DNA of 64,000 bases from Synechococcus sp. PROS-9-1 (lineage in GTDB: Bacteria > Cyanobacteriota > Cyanobacteriia > PCC-6307 > Cyanobiaceae): contig NZ_CP047961.1 in NCBI RefSeq assembly GCF_014279775.1, positions 868,001-932,000 on the forward strand, written 5' to 3'. Each line of letters opens with the position of its first letter. The stretch's first letter is position 1. Below are positions 9,346 through 17,321 of the stretch, one piece after another. The notes beneath the pieces are model-generated. The model had not been told where the DNA came from. It saw only the letters and a list, made by a program, of their open reading frames with translations, and ran no database searches. A program made the position numbers and the translations under genes.

Positions 9346-9379
9346 AAAAAAAGATCTGCTTCCACACAGATCTTTTTTT
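9346..9379 (+). terminator. Bidirectional rho-independent terminator
   Basis: AAAAAAAGATCTG and CAGATCTTTTTTT form a 13-bp perfect stem around an 8-nt loop, with an A-tract on one side and a T-tract on the other. It ends the Cys-rich gene and could also stop transcripts from the minus strand. Confidence 0.88.
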
Positions 9380-9477
9380 ATTGATTGAAAGACCGCTCCC
9401 TCAAGCGGCATTCGTTCGCGGATCCCGTCCAAGGAACGCTTTGCATACCGTAACATTTCTGTAACGGCTTGTAAAGA

Positions 9478-9573
9478 TCAGCGTTGTGGCTGTTGGTTCA
9501 ATTTGTAGATGTTGAGAGCGAAGCAGGCGGTCCCGAAGCTCACGAGCAGAACGAGAAGATCTTGTGTGGTCAT
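9478..9573 (-). CDS. 31-residue single-pass membrane protein
   Basis: Starting at ATG 9573 it reads MTTQDLLVLLVSFGTACFAL and ends NIYKLNQQPQR: one hydrophobic segment (about residues 5-22) and a short basic/Gln-rich tail. The size and layout resemble small thylakoid subunits, but it matches none of the Psb, Psa or Pet small subunits I can recall. It is followed on the same strand only by non-coding sequence; the next small membrane gene lies upstream at 9739. Confidence 0.5.
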   Translation of the reverse strand: MTTQDLLVLLVSFGTACFALNIYKLNQQPQR

Positions 9574-9607
9574 GGTTTGAACCGGTAAGAGTGTTTCTGG
9601 CTGAGAC

Positions 9608-9739
9608 TCAGCTTTGAGCTGCTTTTGCTTTTTTTACGACTGGCAGGTCGGAAGGCTGGGCAAGGATGTAGACGACAGCAGCGGAGACAACTCCGGTGAA
9701 GGCGATCAAACCAAAGATGGCGGTGGAGTAGTCGGTCAT
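9608..9739 (-). CDS. 43-residue single-pass membrane protein
   Basis: Begins MTDYSTAIFGLIAFTGVVSA at ATG 9739 and continues with VVYILAQP and a basic tail VVKKAKAAQS. One transmembrane segment is obvious at residues 7-30. It is probably a small thylakoid or plasma membrane protein. It lies 35 nt upstream of the 31-residue membrane gene on the same strand, and the pair may be co-transcribed. No family is recognised. Confidence 0.6.
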   Translation of the reverse strand: MTDYSTAIFGLIAFTGVVSAAVVYILAQPSDLPVVKKAKAAQS

Positions 9740-9841
9740 CAGTAACGCTTGTGAACTTATGTAACAGACTCTAGGGGACCTAGTGACGGTTTGTAAAGCA
9801 GGCTGGGCGTGTGCCTGCTTCTGGCTTGAGTGACCAGGCAT

Positions 9842-9868
9842 AAAAAAAGAAGGCGACGAAGCCTTCTT
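9842..9868 (-). terminator. Rho-independent terminator (minus strand)
   Basis: AAGAAGGC and GCCTTCTT form an 8-bp stem around a 6-nt loop, followed on the minus strand by seven T residues. It lies upstream of the 43-residue membrane gene and would insulate it from leftward read-through. No clear minus-strand gene precedes it. Confidence 0.75.
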
Positions 9869-10210
9869 TGGGGGTGTGAGGAGCCAAACCTTGTGAGGAG
9901 TTGGCTAAGCACATGCTGAGCAGGTTGCGTAGGTCAGTCAACCAACTGATACGTCGGGACTTGCTCAGTGGGATTTCTGAGCCAAGATTCATCTGTGAGG
10001 AGGGCTTCTTCACGGAGTGGAAACAAGGCAACACGCCCAAAGAGAAGCCGAGAAACCCTGCCTTTGGCGGGGTTTTCTTTTGGCTTTTTGCCAGCGCGCC
10101 AAGAGCTGTTGAGCGCATGCACGATGCTTCCGTTGCAGACGAGTGACTGCTTTCCTTCAAAGGTGTTCGGCCAACTCGGCATCATCAGCTTGCGCTGACA
10201 AGCTGGGCTG
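9869..10210. other. Interval without a convincing gene
   Basis: About 340 nt. Frames are open on both strands, but none resembles a family and all cross the terminator hairpins at 9842-9868 or 10054-10080. A short rightward transcript ending at the plus-strand terminator is possible. Confidence 0.3.
10054..10080 (+). terminator. Rho-independent terminator (plus strand)
   Basis: AACCCTGCC pairs with GGCGGGGTT around a 3-nt TTT loop (one T-G pair), followed by TTCTTTT on the plus strand. Confidence 0.75.
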
Positions 10211-10504
10211 ATGAAATGCTTCTTGCTGCTTCTTTCGCTGATCGGAACATCAGCACTGGCTCAGAGTTTTCAGACGATTGATCGGGTTGATGGTTGGTTG
10301 ATTGAGCGCAAGCTAGATAGCGAACAAAATCATGTTTGCCGTGCATCAGTTGCTGGCGGTGGCTCCTGGTTCTCTGCTCGGGTTCGCCTGGATCGTGATA
10401 ACGCAGTTGTGGTTCCAAACGGTTTGACCATGCCAAACAAGGCATCGCTGGATTCGGCACGTGAGGCACTGCGTCTGTGCCGATCAAGCCTTCTCTACTT
10501 CTAA
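10211..10504 (+). CDS. Secreted hypothetical protein
   Basis: 97 residues beginning MKCFLLLLSLIGTSALAQS, a typical Sec signal peptide with cleavage expected after ALA near residue 17. The mature part is about 80 residues with two Cys (VCRAS and LRLCRSS) that could form a disulphide. No family is recognised. It is likely periplasmic. It stands convergent with the pair of small membrane genes that begins at 10876. Confidence 0.65.
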   Translation: MKCFLLLLSLIGTSALAQSFQTIDRVDGWLIERKLDSEQNHVCRASVAGGGSWFSARVRLDRDNAVVVPNGLTMPNKASLDSAREALRLCRSSLLYF

Positions 10505-10565
10505 GCAAATTTGAGCTGATTCAGGTGAAGGCCCAGTTGGGACTTTGTGATGGACGTGATGGTGA

Positions 10566-10751
10566 TCAGGATTTTCCAAAGATCTTCTCCAGGACATTCC
10601 GATCGTTCTGAAGTGAGTTGGCTCGCATTGGCTTTGAAGTGCCCATGGGTCTGGGCTGCCGAGGTCGATTTAAAAAGACTTTGCTGAGCCACCAAACCTG
10701 GAGACCAAGAAAAAGGATGGCAAGTAGCCCCAACTCAAATGCGCCCTGCAT
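10566..10751 (-). CDS. 61-residue single-pass membrane protein
   Basis: From ATG 10751 the protein reads MQGAFELGLLAILFLGLQVW, one transmembrane segment, then a basic cytosolic tail with RPRQPRPMG and NVLEKIFGK. The start overlaps the stop of the preceding 41-residue gene as TAATG, which supports both the start choice and coupled translation. Function unknown. Confidence 0.6.
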   Translation of the reverse strand: MQGAFELGLLAILFLGLQVWWLSKVFLNRPRQPRPMGTSKPMRANSLQNDRNVLEKIFGKS

Positions 10752-10876
10752 TAGTAGTGCTTGCCTCGGTTCTCGATGGCATCCCTTTTGAAGCACTCCA
10801 ACTCTTCCGGCGTATGGAGCGGGGGCTTCTGTGCTTTGCCTGTCAGTCGCTTAAGGAGTCGCAATAGACGCTTCAT
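10751..10876 (-). CDS. 41-residue basic protein
   Basis: Reads MKRLLRLLKRLTGKAQKPP from ATG 10876 and ends FKRDAIENRGKHY. It is an amphipathic, Arg/Lys-rich N-terminal helix without a clear membrane span. Its TAA overlaps the start of the next gene by one base. No family is recognised. It may be a membrane-surface peptide, which is inference only. Confidence 0.5.
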   Translation of the reverse strand: MKRLLRLLKRLTGKAQKPPLHTPEELECFKRDAIENRGKHY

Positions 10877-10926
10877 GTCGTCAGTCTGGCTCGGACCGTC
10901 TTGATCGAGATTGTGTCGTACCCCGC

Positions 10927-11103
10927 CTACTTGCGGTTGAGGACCTTCCATCCTGCCCAGATGATCACGGCGAGAACGATCCATCCGAAAAAGGCTCGGA
11001 GGAGCATTAAACCGATCAAGAGCACGAATGCCGTGCCAGCGACGTTTTTAACGATTGCTTTGCTGCTGTCAGACATGTACTGCCAGCGAGGAATCAGAGC
11101 CAT
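10927..11103 (-). CDS. 58-residue two-helix membrane protein
   Basis: From ATG 11103 it reads MALIPRWQYMSDSSKAIVKN, then two hydrophobic stretches (VAGTAFVLLIGLMLL and GWIVLAVIIWAGW) around RAFFG, and a basic end KVLNRK. It is the first of three small leftward genes (11103, 10876, 10751) spaced by 50 nt or less, probably one transcript. No family is recognised. Confidence 0.6.
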   Translation of the reverse strand: MALIPRWQYMSDSSKAIVKNVAGTAFVLLIGLMLLRAFFGWIVLAVIIWAGWKVLNRK

Positions 11104-11233
11104 GGCGCCACCTCATTACATAGCCACAGTGCCACCGGCATCCATCTCTGTCACGGATGACTCGTTGCTGTCAGGGCTGCTTGTTCCAGTGAAGGAGTCA
11201 CCACTCGCTATTCATTTCAAGACCATCAAGACC

Positions 11234-12100
11234 TCAATGATCTTTGGCTGAATCTGCTGTCAAAGCATGCAGCGCTGAATAATCGCCTGCATCAAGGGGT
11301 GTTCCTTTCGCGAGAGTTAGGAGTTCGACCAACCCCTCGAGTGCCTCAGCATTCACCCCAGCCAGAGCCGCCTCACGAACAAAGAGCTGCAAGTCTTTGC
11401 GCAGCAGCGCCGTACTGAAGTTGGGATTGGTGAAGTCGTTCGAGAGCATCCGGTCGAGTTTTTTATCGACAGTTGGTGCATAGAGCGCTGAAGGGCGAAG
11501 CACCTCCATAAAACGTTCTATCTCTAAGCCTGAGGCTTGAACCAATCGCAAGGCCAGGGAATAGCCGTGGGTGAGGCTGGCAATGAGCTGGTTGAGAGCC
11601 AGCTTGCTGGCAGCTGCACTGCCGGTTGGCCCCATCCACTTCGGATCAGCAGACAGCAGGCGTAGCAGCGGTAATTGCTGTTGAAAGATGGCAGCATCGC
11701 CTCCTGCCATCACCAGCAGCGTGCCTTTGAGTGCCTCTGGTTTGCTCCCCAAGACTGGAGCTTCCAGGTAGAAACCCTGCTGCCCTTGAACCTGCAGTTC
11801 AAGTTGCCGCGATTCGCTGATGCCCATCGTGCCCATCGGTAGGCAGCAGACGGCATCGAGGTCACCCAGCTCAGCAATCACCTCTGCACTCACGGGCCCG
11901 TCACGCAGCACCGTGATCACGGCTTGGCAGCCCTTCGCTGCCCCATCGAGGTTTTCAATCTGCTCAGCCCCCTGCTTCAGGAGTGGCTCACATTTTGCTG
12001 CGGATCGGTTCCAGATTTTCAACGTCACCCCCTGCTCGAGCAGACGGTGGCCGATCGCCACACCGAGCAGACCTGTGCCGAGCAACGCAATGGTGGGCAT
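11234..12100 (-). CDS. NAD(P)-binding beta-hydroxyacid dehydrogenase family protein
   Basis: 288 residues with an N-terminal Rossmann motif LLGTGLLGVAIGHRL, the second signature VLRDGPVSAEV, EAPVLGSKPEALKGTLLV matching the substrate-binding segment of 3-hydroxyisobutyrate dehydrogenase relatives, and GSAAASKLALNQLIA carrying the likely catalytic Lys. The length is typical. The substrate is unknown; glyoxylate/succinic-semialdehyde reductases and 3-hydroxyisobutyrate dehydrogenase share this architecture. It is a stand-alone leftward gene. Confidence 0.88.
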   Translation of the reverse strand: MPTIALLGTGLLGVAIGHRLLEQGVTLKIWNRSAAKCEPLLKQGAEQIENLDGAAKGCQAVITVLRDGPVSAEVIAELGDLDAVCCLPMGTMGISESRQLELQVQGQQGFYLEAPVLGSKPEALKGTLLVMAGGDAAIFQQQLPLLRLLSADPKWMGPTGSAAASKLALNQLIASLTHGYSLALRLVQASGLEIERFMEVLRPSALYAPTVDKKLDRMLSNDFTNPNFSTALLRKDLQLFVREAALAGVNAEALEGLVELLTLAKGTPLDAGDYSALHALTADSAKDH

Positions 12101-12386
12101 CGAATCGAAAACTGTTGAACTCGATGATCATCATCCAGCTAGGGCTGCTAACTGAGCAGAGACGTTGACTGCGCAAACCTTGGATGGATCGTCTTTGCCC
12201 ACTCAGCACATAAAACAAGCTGAATGTTGTAGACAATAATGATGTAATCCATAGAGAAGTGGGCGATGGCCTGTTTGCCTTGGTGTATTAAATAATCAAG
12301 TCTGTTGTCTTCAAAGTTGGAATTTGTGGCGATACATTCTCAATTGAAGCTGGTTGCTGTTCACTGCACGCGGTGCTCTGACTACG

Positions 12387-12929
12387 ATGGTCGAAGTTAA
12401 GCAGCTTCATGAAGTGCCTATTCGTAACACCGTAGTCGCAGTTTTGCTCTTCTTGCTTGCATTTTTATCGGCTGGTTTCACTACTCCTGACCTGAATGAC
12501 TTCACTAGCGGTGCGGAAAAGCTTGGATCTGGTGACTATCGAGGAGCACTTGTGGACTTTAATAAAGCAATAGAGCTTAATCCAGAGGATCCCGAAAGTT
12601 TCTTTTATCGTGGTCTCGCCAAAGCGAAATCAGGAGACTTTCAAGGTTCTATTGTTGATTACGATAAAGCAATTCAACTGAAACCAAATTATCTTGATTC
12701 CTACGGAAGCCGCGGAATTGCTAAAGCAAGATTAGGTGATCTTGAAGGTGCAATTCAAGATTTTGATAAGGCAATAGAGATTAGCCCGAAGGATGGCAAT
12801 GCTTACTTCAACCGTGGCATTGCAATGGAGATGTCTGGTGTCATGAGCGATGCATGTGTTGATTGGAGAAAAGCATTAGATCTGGGCCATGCTCCTGCTG
12901 CTAAATTCTTGAGCAAGAATTGTCAGTAA
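12387..12929 (+). CDS. Membrane-anchored TPR protein
   Basis: About 180 residues from ATG 12387 (an in-frame ATG at 12354 would add 11). An N-terminal hydrophobic segment AVLLFLLAFLSAGF acts as anchor or signal. Three TPR units follow with repeated GDYRGALVDFNKAIELNPED, GDFQGSIVDYDKAIQL and GDLEGAIQDFDKAIEI cores, and a degenerate fourth. TPR repeats bind protein partners; none is indicated by the neighbours. It is probably periplasmic or lumenal. Confidence 0.8.
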   Translation: MVEVKQLHEVPIRNTVVAVLLFLLAFLSAGFTTPDLNDFTSGAEKLGSGDYRGALVDFNKAIELNPEDPESFFYRGLAKAKSGDFQGSIVDYDKAIQLKPNYLDSYGSRGIAKARLGDLEGAIQDFDKAIEISPKDGNAYFNRGIAMEMSGVMSDACVDWRKALDLGHAPAAKFLSKNCQ

Positions 12930-13178
12930 CTCAAGTTTGATTGGATATTGGTAAAGATATGATTCACTGAACAGGCTTTGTCCGGCTGAATGAAATCTAT
13001 TCCCATGATCAATCGATAAGGTTGCATGGTAAGCAATCATGCCGATTTGCTATGTTGTTGACACGTTTTTTTTGAGGTGCGGCATAATGTATGATCGATC
13101 GTTATGCTCCTGGTGAATATTTAGTTTGGAGAACGTTGAATAATTTACCCTCCAGCCTTGTGTCATGGCTGCAAGTGT
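12930..13178. other. Interval without a gene
   Basis: AT-rich. A 24-nt stretch at 13112-13135 closely resembles one at 17189-17212; otherwise nothing recognisable was seen. Confidence 0.3.
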
Positions 13179-13625
13179 TTAATTTTGAATTCTTTTTTCA
13201 GAAGAAGGCTGATTGAACGGCTGATGCTTTTGCGATAGAAGCAGTCCTGAGCCTAAAGCAACAAGAGCAATAATGGTTAGCGCCACGGTTTTTTTAGGGA
13301 AGAATGAACTTGCATTTTTATCTATGATGCTTTTGTTGAGTTGAGCTCTTCGTTCTGAAAGCTCTTTGATTTCTAGCTTGAAGCTCTCTTCCTCTTTGTC
13401 GAGGCACTCCATTGTTGAGGTAAAATCATCTTGAATATTTTCTATACTTAGAAGTTCATTGGTTGTATTCTTTCGCAGTTTCTCCATTGCTTCAAGATAC
13501 GACTGTCTTACTCCTTGCTTTTGGTCAATAACCTTTTGAACGCGCTTTTCTTTTCTTCTTATCTGCTTGTTTAGGGAAGAAATATCTTCCCTTGGACTAA
13601 ATGGTTTTGTCTTCTTTCCGGCCAT
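13179..13625 (-). CDS. Coiled-coil protein with C-terminal membrane anchor
   Basis: 148 residues from ATG 13625 (alternative ATG 13649). Residues 15-110 are charged and helical with heptad-like spacing (KQIRRKEKRVQKVIDQKQ, later SFKLEIKELSERRAQLNK), followed by a single transmembrane segment TVALTIIALVALGSGLLL and a short polar tail. It is probably a tail-anchored membrane protein. No family is recognised. Confidence 0.65.
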   Translation of the reverse strand: MAGKKTKPFSPREDISSLNKQIRRKEKRVQKVIDQKQGVRQSYLEAMEKLRKNTTNELLSIENIQDDFTSTMECLDKEEESFKLEIKELSERRAQLNKSIIDKNASSFFPKKTVALTIIALVALGSGLLLSQKHQPFNQPSSEKRIQN

Positions 13626-14106
13626 TGATGTTCTGAACGTATTGGTCAAAGTATACCGTTCTTAAGATGCTTCTTCGCTTGATGTCAAGACTCAAGTCGT
13701 AGCAACTCAATTGCTCCTAGGCGAGTGAGCGCTTGCTTGTTGAATTGAATCAATATCTAAAAGGCTTGACAGTCTTCTGAGTTGTTTCATTTTCTTTCGC
13801 AATCCATGCGCTGTTCCCTATGGCATCATTCTTTATGTCTTTGATTAATCACTGTGCCAATCAATGGAATAATTACACCTAGAGATAACAAGCCAATGAT
13901 CATCTTATCCTTCCAAGACTGCTCATTTTGAAAGTGAACCTGTCTCTCTCTCGCATGTGATCTATGCAGAGGCCAGGCTTTTACTCAACAGTCCGTGTCT
14001 TTATGAGCATTTTCTTTGTCCAGGTTGGTTCCTAGACCACCTGCCACCTCTCTTTGAACAATGCCAGGCCAGAATGACTAAGTAGCTCACTTGCTTGCCG
14101 TTCCCA
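13626..14106. other. Interval without a convincing gene
   Basis: About 480 nt, AT-rich, with only short frames on both strands and no tRNA. Nothing specific was recognised. Confidence 0.3.
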
Positions 14107-14598
14107 ATGCCCTCCAAGCCCCGGAACCGAGTTGGTGAGGTATACGGAAAGCTCACGGTTTTCCGTACTTCAGAGCGTCGCACCAAAAGCGGAAATGCCT
14201 ATTGGTGGTGTCGATGTTCTTGTGGTCAGGATCGTGAGGTTCCAGGTGACAAGCTTTCGCATAATTCAGCCCGTAAGAAGCCAATAGTGACCGCCTGCTT
14301 GGATTGTTCTCGAGAATTTCAAGTTGAAGGTGTCTGCGCCAAAAATGACCGTGAAGAGCATCAACGACGAATTGATGCAGAGCAGCGGCGATCTCAACTG
14401 AAAGGTGACGTTCCCGATGGATGGCTATCTCTGCCGCTTACAGATGCCCATGCAAGGGAGTTGGGTCAAGTGTTGTTTTTTCGGGGCACACTATGCCTCC
14501 GAGGGCATCTTGCGCCGTATCGAATTAATGGTGGTTGTTTGACCTGCTCTGGTCAAAAGCCTTCTGCGGCTGTTGATCGTTGTGCAGCATCTGATTGA
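14107..14598 (+). CDS. Phage-type Cys-cluster protein
   Basis: 163 residues from ATG 14107. The N-terminal half follows a pattern seen in many phage and mobile-element proteins: VGEVYGKLTVF, then WWCRCSCGQ, EVPGDKLSHNSA and ACLDCSREF, four Cys in two pairs that probably bind zinc. A second Cys group (LCLRGH, GGCLTCSGQ) lies near the C-terminus. DNA binding is plausible but not shown. It is an isolated gene in an accessory region, so acquisition from a phage is possible. Confidence 0.65.
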   Translation: MPSKPRNRVGEVYGKLTVFRTSERRTKSGNAYWWCRCSCGQDREVPGDKLSHNSARKKPIVTACLDCSREFQVEGVCAKNDREEHQRRIDAEQRRSQLKGDVPDGWLSLPLTDAHARELGQVLFFRGTLCLRGHLAPYRINGGCLTCSGQKPSAAVDRCAASD

Positions 14599-14764
14599 TT
14601 GCGGACAACCACTCCTCTGCTTTTACCCTTACAGGGTTTGTATTGCTTTCAGCTCGATCGAGTTGTATCTGGATGAAGACTGCACCATCGCGATCTTGCT
14701 CTACCTTGAAGCCGCCAATGCGTTCAGGTTCGGTGATGATGACTAGGTGCTCGCAAACATCCAC
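14525..14764 (-). CDS. Small hypothetical protein
   Basis: 79 residues, with VFIQIQLDRAESNTNPVRV and EEWLSAINQMLHN forming a strand-helix pattern. It overlaps the 3' end of the Cys-cluster gene on the opposite strand by 74 nt and is divergent from the gene at 14774. The amino-acid composition looks protein-like, but no family is recognised; a reading-frame shadow is not excluded. Confidence 0.45.
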   Translation of the reverse strand: MDVCEHLVIITEPERIGGFKVEQDRDGAVFIQIQLDRAESNTNPVRVKAEEWLSAINQMLHNDQQPQKAFDQSRSNNHH

Positions 14765-14773
14765 TACGAATTA

Positions 14774-15106
14774 ATGAACGTCTCAAAGCCCAGGCTCGAA
14801 GAGAGCGAACAAATCCGTAAAGAGTTTGGATGTGATGGGATGTGGAAGACCCAAATCACCATCCCTGTCACCTTCACTGTCGAGGTCTTCGGCAACAAGG
14901 GGCAAACCTCAGAAGAATGGCTGACAAAGGCAATTGAGCATGGTGCTGGTCTGATCGACATCGACGGAGAACAGCAGTCAGATCCTTGTGAATTGGTCAA
15001 GTGGCTGACGGATGGCTCTCGGCACACGACCGACTCACAATTCCGGGGCAAAGTAAATCCTGAGCTGATCAAGAGACTCAAAAAATTCATCCAAGAAGCT
15101 GAGTAA
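14774..15106 (+). CDS. Hypothetical protein
   Basis: 110 residues from ATG 14774 (an upstream in-frame ATG at 14747 lies inside the divergent gene). It carries KTQITIPVTFTVEVFGN, a likely beta strand pair, and DIDGEQQSDPCELVKWL, ending in a charged helix RLKKFIQEAE. No family is recognised. A strong hairpin at 15150-15173 follows. Confidence 0.6.
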   Translation: MNVSKPRLEESEQIRKEFGCDGMWKTQITIPVTFTVEVFGNKGQTSEEWLTKAIEHGAGLIDIDGEQQSDPCELVKWLTDGSRHTTDSQFRGKVNPELIKRLKKFIQEAE

Positions 15107-15149
15107 CAAGCAACGCCCCTTTCTTCACCGCATTAAATCGGATAGTTAT

Positions 15150-15173
15150 CTTTTGGGAGCTATCTCCCAAAAG
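15150..15173. terminator. Perfect 10-bp hairpin between convergent genes
   Basis: CTTTTGGGAG and CTCCCAAAAG pair around a CTAT loop. There is no adjacent T-tract beyond the stem, but the position between genes ending at 15106 (plus) and 15274 (minus) fits a shared terminator. Confidence 0.6.
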
Positions 15174-15273
15174 GGCTAAAGCCTAACCATTAATTGCTGA
15201 TCGATCCGCTTTTAGTTTCAACCTTTTGCAAGTAATAACCACTAGCGATGAAGCTTGTAAATCTTTGCGCTCA

Positions 15274-15516
15274 TCATGCTGTTGCGTATCTAGTCGAATC
15301 ACTGAATAAATAGTATTCAATTGGCTCCATATTTAACATCCTTAAATCACATCTACCGACCTCTACTTCAACCAAATTGAACTCTTCTGGTCCTTCGTTG
15401 ATTGCTTCATGGTAGCTCGCCAATGCTTCAAAGATATAGTCGTAATATTCAATAACCATTTCTTCACCATCCTCGTAACTGACATAGTAATGCCAGGGTT
15501 CATGATTGTTAGTCAA
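15274..15516 (-). CDS. Small acidic hypothetical protein
   Basis: 80 residues, strongly acidic, with aromatic pairs (WHYYVSYEDGEEM, EYYDYIFEALASYHEA). The start overlaps the stop of the upstream gene by 8 nt, so the two are a coupled pair. No family is recognised. The composition resembles small phage-like regulators but gives no function. Confidence 0.6.
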   Translation of the reverse strand: MTNNHEPWHYYVSYEDGEEMVIEYYDYIFEALASYHEAINEGPEEFNLVEVEVGRCDLRMLNMEPIEYYLFSDSTRYATA

Positions 15517-15730
15517 TGACTATCCACTCCCGTTGAGCATCTATTATCTCATAGTCATCTAACACTTCATCATCCTTACAAAGAACTAACTCCATATCTA
15601 TCTTGCTGAACTTATCCTGTTCGTCCTTCTCCTCTTCCCATAGCTTCATAATCTCCTCATGGGATTCAGAAGACCATTGCGTTTGTGTCTCACCTGTTGT
15701 TTTATTGAGGATGATTTTATAGAGAGTCAT
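15509..15730 (-). CDS. Small acidic hypothetical protein
   Basis: 73 residues, beginning MTLYKIILNKTTGETQTQW and rich in Glu/Asp. It is the first gene of a two-gene leftward unit with 15274-15516. No family is recognised. Confidence 0.6.
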   Translation of the reverse strand: MTLYKIILNKTTGETQTQWSSESHEEIMKLWEEEKDEQDKFSKIDMELVLCKDDEVLDDYEIIDAQREWIVID

Positions 15731-16021
15731 TGCCTTTACCTAGAACCTTTGACGCAATAATAGCTTTTATCATTGCTATTGATTCCATCTGTCGCTGTTG
15801 CCTTCCAGCGCTCACCTTCCTTCTCGCGCTGATTGATATCTGGCAAAGCACTAAAGGCTTATCAAAGTTTATCATGAAACAAAGAGTATCTTGTTGATTC
15901 GATCATGTATTGGTCTGGCAATAGTATGTGTTTTGGACTTCCCGTTAGTTTTTACTGTCTCCTCATTAGAAAACGCTCCAGCTCTCTTTGTGCAGCTTTC
16001 ATATGCCGATGTTTTAGTCGC

Positions 16022-17071
16022 TCAGGCCGATGATGCTGATTCATAGCCTGTTGAGTAATTAGAACATGTTTCTGTGCTGTAGTTTTTGTCTAGGGTTGTT
16101 TCGTTAGTTTCGTATTTCCAGCATTTGCTTACATCGTACGAAGCATCATGAATTCGAATAGTTCTATTTCTTGGTGTTGATGTTAGCACATTAACAACAG
16201 GTAGCTGTTGAACTTGTTTCCGCTGTGATGTTGTCTTTGGACCACCAAAACGAACCTTGATGTCTGCAGACACACGAGTGTCGAATGCTTCGTCGTAGGA
16301 GAGCTTTACTCCTGCTGTGACGCCACTTGTCATTTCATAAGCCAAGCGCCCGAGTACGCCGGAACCATCTGCTGTTCCTAGATCACCATGTTGGTAGTAA
16401 TAACCAACAGAAGCATTAACGGCTGGAGTGATGAAATAACCAACATCCAGGCCATAGGTATCAAGCGCCCCGCCTTGATAGGCTCTATTTAGCTGCTGCT
16501 CTGTATCACCAACAGGAATCAAGGCATAGGCATTGAAGTTCCAATCATTAGAAACTGCTTCAGCATTGACTGCGACCTGCTGGAAGAAAGCACTCTTCTC
16601 TGTGCCGCTCACATTGATGACTGTATCAGTTCCACCTGTATTCATCGGGCGGCTGTCATAACCAGCATTTAGCCCGTACATCCAAGAGCGATCACCATTC
16701 AACCAGCGATAACCAAGCCTTGATGAGGTGCTGATTGTGGTGCCAGCAACTTCTGTATTGATGATGCTGCTGTCATTGCCGTAATCAGCAAAGTTTGCAT
16801 TAAGCAGCACATCAGCAAAGAACACACTGTTCTCGCCAACAGAGAGAGGCAAGAAGCCACCGATGCCTGCTTGATTCGGTGTTCCTGCTCCTTGCAGTGC
16901 CCCCTGGAAACCCCAGTTGAACTGAACAGCATCCTTGAGGTTGATCTCCATCACCCCAAGATCATCTGCACCGCCACCGTCTTGAGCAATGGCAGGCAGC
17001 AGAGCGCCGTTAGAGAGTGCCAGCGCAGCAACACCGCTCAGCGATAACGACAGGCGTAAGGAACGTTGCAT
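16022..17071 (-). CDS. Outer-membrane beta-barrel protein, inverse-autotransporter-like
   Basis: 349 residues from ATG 17071. MQRSLRLSLSLSGVAALALS is a signal peptide ending near AIAQD. The rest is rich in alternating aromatic/polar strands (RLGYRWLNGDRSWMYGLNAG, DVGYFITPAVNASVGYYYQ) that fit a beta-barrel and resemble the inverse autotransporter beta domain. The C-terminal 60 residues (after RKQVQQLP) are non-barrel, contain two Cys and are Ser/Thr/Asn-rich, possibly surface exposed. An in-frame ATG at 17128 would place the signal peptide internally, so 17071 is preferred. Confidence 0.75.
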   Translation of the reverse strand: MQRSLRLSLSLSGVAALALSNGALLPAIAQDGGGADDLGVMEINLKDAVQFNWGFQGALQGAGTPNQAGIGGFLPLSVGENSVFFADVLLNANFADYGNDSSIINTEVAGTTISTSSRLGYRWLNGDRSWMYGLNAGYDSRPMNTGGTDTVINVSGTEKSAFFQQVAVNAEAVSNDWNFNAYALIPVGDTEQQLNRAYQGGALDTYGLDVGYFITPAVNASVGYYYQHGDLGTADGSGVLGRLAYEMTSGVTAGVKLSYDEAFDTRVSADIKVRFGGPKTTSQRKQVQQLPVVNVLTSTPRNRTIRIHDASYDVSKCWKYETNETTLDKNYSTETCSNYSTGYESASSA

Positions 17072-17163
17072 TGATAAGGTTCTATTGCGCGCACAATGCC
17101 TTGCTTTGATCGCTGCTCCACGCTGCAATAGGTTGTTTCAGCTTTGTTATGTATTGCAGACTG

Positions 17164-17188
17164 CAAAAACCCCGCTCGTGGCGGGGCT
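17164..17188 (-). terminator. Rho-independent terminator (minus strand)
   Basis: CCCCGC and GCGGGG form a 6-bp stem with a 5-nt loop, followed by TTTTT on the minus strand. It lies upstream of the beta-barrel gene and would block leftward read-through, or act in its leader. Confidence 0.75.
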
Positions 17189-17321
17189 AGTGAATATTTA
17201 GTCTGGAGATCGATATCGACATTGTTGTGATCTTCGACTTGCCTCCGTCAAAAACTTGATTGCGTCTGGATTGGATGATTAGCTATCTTTGACTAACTAG
17301 AATTAGACTGGTAACGAAGTT

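Noticed and set aside
9780-10185. Overlapping reading frames on both strands around 9.8-10.2 kb
   Set aside because: They cross one or both strong terminators and none has a recognisable pattern.
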